Shown here: one piece after another, positions 33,581 through 40,837 of the stretch
How the letters are laid out: the number at the start of each line of letters is the position of its first letter
How positions within the stretch are numbered: position 1 is the first letter of the stretch
DNA from: VFJZ01 sp046598415
GTDB taxonomy: Bacteria > Actinomycetota > Thermoleophilia > Gaiellales > F1-60-MAGs149
Direction of reading: 5' to 3'
DNA: 64,000 nucleotides
Assembly (NCBI GenBank): GCA_046598415.1
Contig: JBKJIG010000160.1
Span: forward strand, 1 to 64,000
Program-made: the position numbers and the translations under genes
Notes under the pieces: generated by a model
What the model was told of the DNA's origin: nothing
Databases searched by the model: none
The model's input: the letters and a program-made list of their open reading frames with translations, nothing else

Positions 33581-34153
33581 TCAAGAGTCGAGAAGTGCGC
33601 CGTTGATACCCTCGGCGCCGAGAAGTTCGCGCAGATGACCGAAAGCGCGGCCGCGAATGGGGCCAATGCTGCCGATGGGCATGCCGATCGCCTCCGAGAT
33701 CTCACGGTAGGACGCGTCGGGCCGGGTCAGCAGGAACACCACCAGCTCACGGTCGCGCGGCGGCAGCGAATCGATCGCGTCCTGCAGCGAGCGGGCCCGG
33801 TCGGCGAGCTCGTCGTCAACGGGCTCCGCGTCGCGGTAGGGCCGCTCGGGCACGGCGTCGGTGGGAATCTCGCGGCCCTGGCGGCGCAGGATGCGCAGGC
33901 CCTCGTGCCGCGCGGTGCGTGCGAACCACGCCGGCACGGCGTCGGGGTTGCGGATCCGGTGCGCGTAGTCGGCGAACGCGCCGAACGTCGTCTGGGCCAG
34001 ATCCTCGACGTCCTCGGGCGCGAGGCGCAGCACCCGCGCGACGCCGAACACCGTCGTCCGCTGCCGCAGGAACATCTCCGTCAGGGCGTCGCGGTCTCCG
34101 TCGGCGCAGCGCGCGACGAGTTCCGGCAATCCCGCAAGCTCCGTTCGGTGCAT
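33581..34153 (-). CDS. ECF-type sigma-70 factor
   Basis: 190 residues. Region 2 is recognisable (DRDALTEMFLRQRTTVFGVARVL, then EDVEDLAQTTFGAFADYA) and so is region 4 (IDSLPPRDRELVVFLLTRP, ISEAIGMPIGSIGPIRGRAFGHLRELL). No extra C-terminal domain. First gene of the sigma/157-residue/TPR-CHAT operon. I do not see a self-promoter with a clear ECF consensus upstream. Confidence 0.9.
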   Translation of the reverse strand: MHRTELAGLPELVARCADGDRDALTEMFLRQRTTVFGVARVLRLAPEDVEDLAQTTFGAFADYAHRIRNPDAVPAWFARTARHEGLRILRRQGREIPTDAVPERPYRDAEPVDDELADRARSLQDAIDSLPPRDRELVVFLLTRPDASYREISEAIGMPIGSIGPIRGRAFGHLRELLGAEGINGALLDS

Positions 34154-34275
34154 TCCGTAAGCAATCTAACCCCTTTCGGCATCGGACGGCGATCCGGGTT
34201 ATCAGAAGCGGTGACCAAGGACTCAGAAGGGTGGGGGCGCCCTCTCCAGTCCAAGCTCGAACAACGGAGAACCCC

Positions 34276-34365
34276 ATGAACAGCTACGCCGCACGCTTCC
34301 TCCTCGTCGCGCTGATCGCACTCGCCTTCCTGGCGATGGCTGCGCCGCACCTCTACCCGGCCTGA
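34276..34365 (+). CDS. 29-residue single-helix membrane microprotein
   Basis: 29 residues from ATG 34276, preceded by GGAGAACCCC. It is essentially one membrane helix (ARFLLVALIALAFLAMAA) with short polar ends. The stop overlaps the ATG of the DUF5317-like gene (ATGA), so the two are translated together. It is either a leader peptide for coupling or a small subunit of the next membrane protein. Confidence 0.65.
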   Translation: MNSYAARFLLVALIALAFLAMAAPHLYPA

Positions 34366-34895
34366 TGACCGGGCGGATCCTGATGGCGGTGGTGCTCTTC
34401 GGAGCACCACTCGCTCTCGGCCTGCTGTTCGCGCGGCTGCGTCCGGCGGAGGGCGGGATCGCGCTCTCGCGGCTCGATCTGCTCGTCCCGGTCGGCTTCG
34501 CCGTGCAGCTGGCGCCGGTGCTGCCGCGCAGCCTCGCGCTCGCCACCGGCTACGCCATCCTGCTCGTCTGGGGCGTCGTCCGCCTGACGACCGCCCGCGG
34601 GCTGGGCAAGATGGCGTTCGGCACCCTCGTCGCGGGCGGTGCGCTGAACGCCCTGCCGATCCTGCTCAACGGCGCGATGCCGTACAGCGCCTCGGCGGCG
34701 GAGCTGGGTGACGGGCTCAAGGGCACCCCGATCGGCGACGACACCATGCTGCCGATGCTCGGCGACGTGATCGAGCTGCCGTCCGGCAAGCTCGTCAGCC
34801 TCGGCGACCTCGTGCTCGCCGTCGGCGCGACCCTGACCATCTATCTCGTGATGCGGGTCTCCCGCCGGCCGGCGAGCGTGCAGATCGTGCGATGA
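34365..34895 (+). CDS. DUF5317-like membrane protein
   Basis: 176 residues with four or five membrane segments (MAVVLFGAPLALGLLFA, PVGFAVQLAPVLPR, GYAILLVWGVVRLTT and others). The loop NALPILLNGAMPYSASAA and the later LGDVIELPSGKLVSLGDL fit the actinobacterial DUF5317 family, of unknown function. The start overlaps the microprotein stop. Confidence 0.8.
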   Translation: MTGRILMAVVLFGAPLALGLLFARLRPAEGGIALSRLDLLVPVGFAVQLAPVLPRSLALATGYAILLVWGVVRLTTARGLGKMAFGTLVAGGALNALPILLNGAMPYSASAAELGDGLKGTPIGDDTMLPMLGDVIELPSGKLVSLGDLVLAVGATLTIYLVMRVSRRPASVQIVR

Positions 34896-35064
34896 CCGGA
34901 CCACCCACGTCCCACGCCGCCCGCGCGCCTCCTTCCACGTCGCCGTGACACTGCACACGAAACGTGGAGAACGCCGCGTCCGTCATCCCGTCATGTCGTC
35001 GTGCCTTATCAAGCGCCTGGCTCGGTGCTCTCTCAGATGAGAAGACCGACGGGAGAGCGGCGCC

Positions 35065-35397
35065 TTGGCGTGGACGACGGAGTACATCGGCGAGGAAACC
35101 GGGTTCGGCGGGCGCGACGAGCGCGTGTATCACTGGCGGTTCTCGCACGGTGGGATCCGGTCGATCGACGTCCGCTTCGTCGTCTCGTCGGCGGCGGGCG
35201 AGCACGAGCCGTCCCCCGGTCTCGCGACCGATCGGGCGCGGCTGGCGGCCGAGCTGCTGGCCCGCGAGGCGAGCCTGAACCGGTACCGGTGGTGGGTCTC
35301 GGACGACGCGATCACGAGCGTCGACGGCGTGCGCATCGAGCGGGCCGCGCCGGCCGGCCCGGCGGCCGTCAGGAGCGACGCGGCGGAACGACCCTGA
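35065..35397 (+). CDS. Conserved hypothetical protein (110 aa)
   Basis: 110 residues from TTG 35065 with GGGAGAG upstream. Beta-rich first half (TEYIGEETGFGGRDERVYHW, IRSIDVRFVVSS) and a helical stretch (RARLAAELLAREASLNRYRWW). No family recognised. The last 29 bases overlap the end of the convergent GGDEF/HD-GYP gene. Confidence 0.6.
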   Translation: MAWTTEYIGEETGFGGRDERVYHWRFSHGGIRSIDVRFVVSSAAGEHEPSPGLATDRARLAAELLAREASLNRYRWWVSDDAITSVDGVRIERAAPAGPAAVRSDAAERP

Positions 35398-37036
35398 GCC
35401 GGGCGGACCCGGTGCCCAGGTTCCGTGCCAGGGCGAGCTCGTCGCGGATCCGCGCGGCGTCGGCCTCGAGCACCGCCTGCAGCGCCGTCACCACCTCGGG
35501 GTCGAACTGCGTGCCGGCCTCGCGGCACAGCTCGGCCACGGCGTCGGACCGATCCCGGCTCGGCCGGTAGCTGTGCCCCGACGTCATCGAGGAGTACGCC
35601 TCGGCGGCGCCCACGATGCGCGCCTCGATGGGGATCTCGGGCCCGCGCAGCCCATCCGGGTAGCCCTGTCCGTCGAAGCGCTCGTGGTGGTGCCGCAGGA
35701 TCGGCGCCGCGTCCTCGAGGCCGCCGATGCGCCGGACGAGCTTCTCGCCCACGATCGGGTGCATGCGCATCAGCGCGCGCTCGCTCTCGTCCAGCGGTCC
35801 GCGCTTGGCCAGCAGGTCGTCGGGCAGCGCGCCCTTGCCGAGGTCGTGCAGCCAGCCGGCGATGCGGCACAGCAGCACGCTCGAGGCGGGCAGTCCGAGC
35901 TGCGCGGCCACGCGCGCCGCCAGCTCGGCGACGTGCTCGGCGTGCGGTTCGGGCTCGTCGGCGCGGGCGCTCGGCCGCACGCTCACCGCCAGTGACACGG
36001 CCTGAGCGAGACGTACGACCTCCGGTTCCTGTGCGACCAGGTCGTCGCCGGTCACCGCGGTGAATAGGCAGACGCGGTTGCGTCCCCGGCGCTTCGCGAC
36101 GTAGAGCGCCTGATCGGCCGCGTCGATCAGCTCGTCGGGGCCGCGGAGAGCGGCGCCGGCACGCGCCGCGCCGACCGACGCCGTGACGGCGATCTCGCGA
36201 CCGGCCGCCTGGATCGGCCGGTGGCCGATGGCGCGCCGCAGCTGCTCGCCGACGCGGCCCAGGAGGGCCTCGTCCGGTACCGCCGGGGCGAGGACGACGA
36301 ACTCCTCGCCGCCCCAACGCGCGATCGAGTCGTACGAGCGCAACACCAGCGAAATGCGGTTCGACACCTCGACCAGCACCTCATCGCCGACCTGGTGGCC
36401 GAATGAGTCGTTGACGCGCTTGAAGTTGTCGATGTCGACGACGAGCACGCCCGGCGTCGAGCGGTCGCGCTCCGCCCGTGACAGCTCGGCCGCGAGCACC
36501 TCGTGGAAGTGACGGCGGTTGAAGAAGCCGGTGAGGCTGTCGGTGCGCGAGCGCAGCTCCGCTTCGTGGTGCGCCGCCGTCATCGACTCGAGCGCCTCCT
36601 TCAGCTGCGCGTGGAGCAGGTCCTGGGCGTCGCGCCACGCCGTCACGTCGACGGCCAGGCCGTCCAGCATCAGCCGGCCGTCGTCGTCGCGCCACGGCCG
36701 GCAGCGCTCCTGCACCCAGCGGGTGATGCCGTCGTAGCCGATCAGCCGGTACTCGACCTCCGCCGGGCGGCCCGACTGCGCCCGCTCCATGGCGGCGCGG
36801 TACTGGGGCTCGTCGCGCGGGTCGACGCGCTCGCTCCAGGCGACGCCGGGCTCGTCGGCGGCGGGCGGCGGGCCGCCGAGCAATCGATCCTCGCCCGGCC
36901 CGGTGTACACGTCGCGGTAGCCGTCGATCGGATCGATCTCCGCCACGAACAGGTGCGCGTCCATGGCCGCGAGCAGGCGCGCAAGACCCTCGTCGTCGAG
37001 CGGGCGACCGCGGTACTGAGCCATCCGGACACCCAT
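35369..37036 (-). CDS. Cyclic-di-GMP enzyme: PAS-GGDEF-HD-GYP
   Basis: 555 residues from ATG 37036 (ATG 37024 also possible). A PAS/PAC domain covers 10-140 (EYRLIGYDGITRWVQERCRPW). The GGDEF domain has the motif GGEEF near 240 (ARWGGEEFVVL) with DIDNFKRVNDSFGHQ. The C-terminal HD-GYP phosphodiesterase carries HDLGKGALP near 392 and HHERFDGQGYPDGL near 446. Synthetic and degrading activities are thus both possible. Second such enzyme within 8 kb. Confidence 0.92.
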   Translation of the reverse strand: MGVRMAQYRGRPLDDEGLARLLAAMDAHLFVAEIDPIDGYRDVYTGPGEDRLLGGPPPAADEPGVAWSERVDPRDEPQYRAAMERAQSGRPAEVEYRLIGYDGITRWVQERCRPWRDDDGRLMLDGLAVDVTAWRDAQDLLHAQLKEALESMTAAHHEAELRSRTDSLTGFFNRRHFHEVLAAELSRAERDRSTPGVLVVDIDNFKRVNDSFGHQVGDEVLVEVSNRISLVLRSYDSIARWGGEEFVVLAPAVPDEALLGRVGEQLRRAIGHRPIQAAGREIAVTASVGAARAGAALRGPDELIDAADQALYVAKRRGRNRVCLFTAVTGDDLVAQEPEVVRLAQAVSLAVSVRPSARADEPEPHAEHVAELAARVAAQLGLPASSVLLCRIAGWLHDLGKGALPDDLLAKRGPLDESERALMRMHPIVGEKLVRRIGGLEDAAPILRHHHERFDGQGYPDGLRGPEIPIEARIVGAAEAYSSMTSGHSYRPSRDRSDAVAELCREAGTQFDPEVVTALQAVLEADAARIRDELALARNLGTGSARLRVVPPRRS

Positions 37037-37086
37037 CGGCCGCAGCGCGCGGTGAGTTGAGCGAACCGCGCCATCGAGGACGGGAT

Positions 37087-38001
37087 ATGGTGTCGTTGTT
37101 GGCAGCCACGGCCGCACCGCAGCGCGACCTCGTCTCTCCCCGCGAGTGGGTGCGCCTGCTCGGGGGCGTCGACCTGGCGCCGGTCCCGTCGCTGCCCGGC
37201 GAGCCCGTCGACGTGGCGATGTTCCGATTCGCCGATCTGCCCGAGCGAGTCGAGCTGCCACCGCTGGACGCGCACTACATCTCGTTCACGCTGCGCGGCG
37301 CGCTGGTGATCGAGCGTCACCTCGGCCGTGACGCCGCTCGCGCGCGGTTTCGCCCGGGCATGTCGCTGATCCTGCCGGCGGAGCGCGAGAACACGTGGCG
37401 GTGGGATGCCGCCACCGACGAGCTGCACCTGTACGTCGAACCGCAGTGGCTGGCCGGGATGGCGGGCCGCGTGGGTCGCGTGGCGCCGCAGCCGGTCGCG
37501 CGGTTCGCGTTCGAGGACCGGCTGCTGCGGTCGCTTGCGCAGGCGCTGCTGGACGAGCGTCGTTCGGGCGGCCTCGGTGGCACGCTGTTCCGCGAGGCGC
37601 TGTCGGAGACGATCGCGCTGCACCTGCTGCGCAGCTCGTGCTCGCTGCCCGGTGCCGGCCTCGTCCCGGTGCGGCTCGCACCGGCCGCGCTGCGCCGGGT
37701 GCGCGACCTGGTCGAGGCCGAGCTGGAGCGCGACCTCTCGCTGGACGACCTGGCGGGTGCCGCGGGGCTCAGCCGCGCGCACTTCGCACGTGCGTTTCGC
37801 GCCACCACGGGTCAGACGCCGTATGGCTACCTGCGTTCGCGCCGGGTCGAGCGCGCACGGCTGCTCCTGCACGGCACCGACCTGCCCGCGGCTGTCATCG
37901 CGGCGCACGCGGGCTTCAGCTCGCCGAGCCACCTCGGTCGGGTCTTCCGCTCGCTGACGGGTGTCACCCCGGGCGCGTACCGCCGGCAGCTCCGCGGCTG
38001 A
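37087..38001 (+). CDS. AraC-family transcriptional regulator
   Basis: 304 residues from ATG 37087 (GAGGACGG upstream). The N-terminal cupin-like sensor domain (FRPGMSLILPAERENTWRW) is followed by two helix-turn-helix motifs at about 200-300 (LSLDDLAGAAGLSRAHFARAF and AVIAAHAGFSSPSHLGRVFR), ending in LTGVTPGAYRRQL. Targets unknown; the acyl-CoA-dehydrogenase-like gene downstream is 255 bases away and could be one. Confidence 0.9.
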   Translation: MVSLLAATAAPQRDLVSPREWVRLLGGVDLAPVPSLPGEPVDVAMFRFADLPERVELPPLDAHYISFTLRGALVIERHLGRDAARARFRPGMSLILPAERENTWRWDAATDELHLYVEPQWLAGMAGRVGRVAPQPVARFAFEDRLLRSLAQALLDERRSGGLGGTLFREALSETIALHLLRSSCSLPGAGLVPVRLAPAALRRVRDLVEAELERDLSLDDLAGAAGLSRAHFARAFRATTGQTPYGYLRSRRVERARLLLHGTDLPAAVIAAHAGFSSPSHLGRVFRSLTGVTPGAYRRQLRG

Positions 38002-38117
38002 CCGCCTGAGAACGACGGTAGCCGCAACGGCGCCCGCGCGGGGGCGCGGTCCGCCCACCGAGCGCGCGGACCGTGTCACAACGGCAAATTCGTGCTGGTC
38101 TGTCACCAAAAAGTTCT

Positions 38118-38158
38118 GGGGTCAGACCCCGGGACGGCCCGTTTCGGGGTCTGACCCC
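38118..38158 (+). repeat. 41-nt hairpin repeat, copy 2 (REP-like)
   Basis: Same plan as 16086-16126: GGGGTCAGACCCCG and CGGGGTCTGACCCC with a GCC loop and 19-nt arms. The inner base pairs differ (GGACG against CGTTT, two of them G-T), yet pairing is kept. Preceded by AAGTTCT as in copy 1. It lies in the spacer after the AraC gene. Confidence 0.85.
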
Positions 38159-38190
38159 GCACATGGGACCGTCACGCTTCATCACGGAAA

Positions 38191-38227
38191 GCACGCTCGT
38201 ACCAGCGGCGGCACGCTCGTGCCAGGC
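38191..38227 (+). repeat. Short direct repeat GCACGCTCGTRCCAG
   Basis: Two 15-base copies, GCACGCTCGTACCAG and GCACGCTCGTGCCAG, 20 bases apart, about 30 bases before the acyl-CoA-dehydrogenase-like gene. The second runs into CGTGCCAGGC, a motif seen at 22559. Could be a regulator site or part of the dispersed repeat. Confidence 0.4.
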
Positions 38228-38256
38228 GGACCGTTGGCGGGGCGGATGATGGTGCG

Positions 38257-39660
38257 ATGGCGGCACCGGACGTGAAGATGTGGGGCGGCGAGCCCTACTA
38301 CGGGCTCGGGTACGACTTCGACCCGACGTGGTTCCTCTCGGACGAGGACCGGCAGCTCGAGGCAGAGATCATCGCGGCGTGCGAGCGGGTGATCCGCCCA
38401 CTCGCGATCGAGGCGGACCGCACCGGCGAGTACCCGTGGGCGAGCGTCGAAGAGCTCGCGCGCCTGCGCCTGCTGGCGATGATCGCGCCCACCGAGTACG
38501 GCTGCCGCGGCGCCTCGCACGTCCAGGTGCTGATGGCGACGGAGGCGATCGCGCGCTACGGGTGCCCGTCGACGGCGGTGATCTTCATGATGCACCTGGT
38601 CGCCGTCGGCGGTCTCGTCTTCCGTGCGCACGGCAACCCCGAGATCCAGTTGCTGCTGCGCCGCATGGACGCCGACACGCTGATCGGCACCGCGTCGTAC
38701 ACGGATCCGGAGACCGGTGGGCACTTCTGGTACCCGAAGACGTCGGGCGCCGACCGCGTGGACGAGGGCTGGCACGTGCGCAAGACGGCCGCCTTCACAA
38801 CGTCGAGCGGCTACGCGCGCTGGTACCTGACGCAGACGACGAGCCCTGACTTCACGGGCGACTACTCCGACCTCTCGGTGTTCCTGCTGTACCCGGACGA
38901 GGTGCGGGCGAACCCGGGCGTGTGGGACGCGATGGGTATGCACGCGAACCAGTCGGGGCCGGTCGAGATCGACGCCGTGATCCCGTACGACCGCATGGTC
39001 GGCCCGTCCGGGGATGGTGCCCGGTCGAACGACGAGGCCATCGACCCGCTCGCCTTCCTGCAGTACGCGGGCGCCTATAACGGCGTCGCGATGGCCTGTC
39101 TCGACGTCGGCCGCCGCCACGCGCTGCGCCGCGCGCACACGCAGTATGGCCGTCGCATCGCCGACTACGCGACGGTGCAGGACGCCTACGGCCGCGCGGT
39201 CTGCGAGGCGCAGGCCTCGCGCCTGTTCGCCTACTCCATGGCGAAGGCCATGGACGACGCCACCGACGGCGGCAGCTGGAGCATGTACGCCGCCGACCCC
39301 GACGCTGCGCCGCGCACCGCCTTCACGGCGTGGGGCCTCGAGGCCAAGGTGCTCGCCGCCGGCCTCGCGAGCCGCGTCTCCGACGAGATGCTGCAGATCT
39401 GCGGCGGCCGCGGGTACATGCGGGCGAACGAGATCGAGCGCCTCGTGCGCGACGCGAAGGCGGGCTGGGTGATGGCCCCGTCGAACGAGGTGTCGCGGCA
39501 GATCGTCGGCCGCTGGGCACTGCTCGGCGCCGACAGCGTCGACTGGTGGAATCAGCACGTGGACGAGCGCGCGCTGCACAACGAGCTCGGCAAGATGGAC
39601 GACCATGCCAAGCGCGAGCTCGTCGCGAAGCTCGCGGCCGAGCTCGATTCCACGACCTGA
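38257..39660 (+). CDS. Acyl-CoA-dehydrogenase-like flavoprotein without catalytic Glu
   Basis: 467 residues. The acyl-CoA dehydrogenase fold is clear: N-terminal helices (LEAEIIAACERVIRPLAIEADRTG), middle barrel with the FAD-binding stretch IGTASYTDPETGG and KTAAFTTSSGYARWYL, C-terminal bundle with QYGRRIADYATVQ and QICGGRGYM. Where dehydrogenases have YEGT with the base Glu, this one has MAPSNEV, so ordinary alpha,beta-dehydrogenation is doubtful. Relatives lacking that Glu can be flavin monooxygenases or other flavin enzymes. It is followed by two cupin genes on the same strand, suggesting a small degradation pathway. The substrate is unknown. Confidence 0.85.
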   Translation: MAAPDVKMWGGEPYYGLGYDFDPTWFLSDEDRQLEAEIIAACERVIRPLAIEADRTGEYPWASVEELARLRLLAMIAPTEYGCRGASHVQVLMATEAIARYGCPSTAVIFMMHLVAVGGLVFRAHGNPEIQLLLRRMDADTLIGTASYTDPETGGHFWYPKTSGADRVDEGWHVRKTAAFTTSSGYARWYLTQTTSPDFTGDYSDLSVFLLYPDEVRANPGVWDAMGMHANQSGPVEIDAVIPYDRMVGPSGDGARSNDEAIDPLAFLQYAGAYNGVAMACLDVGRRHALRRAHTQYGRRIADYATVQDAYGRAVCEAQASRLFAYSMAKAMDDATDGGSWSMYAADPDAAPRTAFTAWGLEAKVLAAGLASRVSDEMLQICGGRGYMRANEIERLVRDAKAGWVMAPSNEVSRQIVGRWALLGADSVDWWNQHVDERALHNELGKMDDHAKRELVAKLAAELDSTT

Positions 39661-39672
39661 TCAGGAGGCACG

Positions 39673-40200
39673 ATGGAGATCGCCCTACCGCCCAAGTCCG
39701 AGCACGCGACGTACGACCCGCCGGCGCTCGGCCATCTCGGCATGCGCCCGGAGCTGGTCGTCGCCGATCCCACGGACGAGCGCGTCTGGGTCGAGATCGA
39801 GCCGAACGTCTGGTTTCGCCCGCTGTTCTTCGACATGAACACCGGCTCGCACGGCGAGGTGCTGCGCGTCCGCCGCGGCGGCGTGCTGAGTCGGCATCGC
39901 CATCCGTCGCCCGTGCACGGCTTCGTGCTGAAGGGCAGTTGGCGCTACCTCGAGCACACGTGGAGCGCGACCGAGGGCTCCTACGTGTTCGAGCCGCCGG
40001 GCGAGGTGCACACGCTGACCGTGGACGACGACTGCGACGAGATGCAGACGTTCTTCGTGATCTGTGGCGCGGTGCTGTACATCGACGACAACGACACCGT
40101 GGTGCACGTCGAGGACAATGTCGGCCTGATCGAGCTGTGCAAGGAGGCGTACGCGGCCAACGGCCTCGGCGCCGAGTTCGTCGATCAGTTCATCCGCTGA
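39673..40200 (+). CDS. Cupin dioxygenase-like protein (dihydroxyacetophenone dioxygenase family)
   Basis: 175 residues from ATG 39673 after AGGAGG. The cupin motifs give a likely Fe site: RHRHPSPVHGFVLKGSW (first motif with His residues) and EPPGEVHTLTV (second motif His). It resembles the 2,4'-dihydroxyacetophenone/acetylacetone dioxygenase type, which cleaves C-C bonds of dicarbonyl-like compounds. Starts 12 bases after the flavoprotein gene, so the two should act on one pathway. Confidence 0.78.
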   Translation: MEIALPPKSEHATYDPPALGHLGMRPELVVADPTDERVWVEIEPNVWFRPLFFDMNTGSHGEVLRVRRGGVLSRHRHPSPVHGFVLKGSWRYLEHTWSATEGSYVFEPPGEVHTLTVDDDCDEMQTFFVICGAVLYIDDNDTVVHVEDNVGLIELCKEAYAANGLGAEFVDQFIR

Positions 40201-40212
40201 CGGAGGACCGCC

Positions 40213-40551
40213 GTGCCCGCTCCGACCATCTCGAACGCCGCCGCCGGCGAGTACACGCCGTTCGCCGTCAACGGCGACCGCGACCCGTTCGGCGCGCTGC
40301 ACATGCTCGCGCCGGCGGCGGGGCACCCATCGCGCCTGCACTTCGGCATGTGGCGCTGCCCGCCGCTGACCGTCGAGGTGACGCCCCGTTCGGACGAAGG
40401 CATCTACGTGCTGAGCGGCGAGCTGACCCTGGAGATCGACGGCGGCCCGCCGGCGCGCCTCACGGCCGGCGACCTCGTGCTCGTCGTGCACGGCAGCCAC
40501 TGCCGGTACACGATCGTCGAGGAGATCACGGCCGTCTTCGCGGCCGCCTGA
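40213..40551 (+). CDS. Small cupin protein (112 aa)
   Basis: 112 residues from GTG 40213 after GGAGGA. Single cupin barrel (EGIYVLSGELTLEIDG, ARLTAGDLVLVVHGSHCRYTI). The first motif lacks most His ligands, so it may bind without catalysing. Third gene of the flavoprotein-cupin set, 12 bases after the previous stop. Confidence 0.78.
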   Translation: MPAPTISNAAAGEYTPFAVNGDRDPFGALHMLAPAAGHPSRLHFGMWRCPPLTVEVTPRSDEGIYVLSGELTLEIDGGPPARLTAGDLVLVVHGSHCRYTIVEEITAVFAAA

Positions 40552-40837
40552 CGCACGGGGTGCGGCCACCCGTACCTGCCGGGTGCGCGGGACGGGCCGC
40601 AAGAGGCCGGCCAGCCGAAGTTTCACGAGGCCCTGCTGCGGCGATCCTGCTCTCAGCAAGCGGGCACCGGCTCTCCCGGCCAGGCGGCCCCCGCGAGTCG
40701 GGATCCTCACGGATCCTCGAGCGCGAAACACGGTGGTGCAGACAGCGATGAGTTCTGGCACGTTCCGCCGTCTCGAGTCTTGAATGCACGACGATGAACG
40801 GTGACCCCGCGTGGTCGCCGGGGATGGGAGGTGAGGA
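40552..40837. other. Intergenic region before the MFS pump
   Basis: 286 bases. A direct repeat GGATCCTCA/GGATCCTCG is at about 40693-40712. I find no gene, operator palindrome or clear promoter. Confidence 0.4.

Noticed and set aside
34202..34229. TCAGAAG direct repeat as an OmpR-type site
   Set aside because: The spacing is 21 bases, not 11 or 22, and no OmpR-type regulator is close.
40693..40712. GGATCCTC direct repeat as an operator
   Set aside because: Only two short copies, no symmetry and no adjacent regulator.
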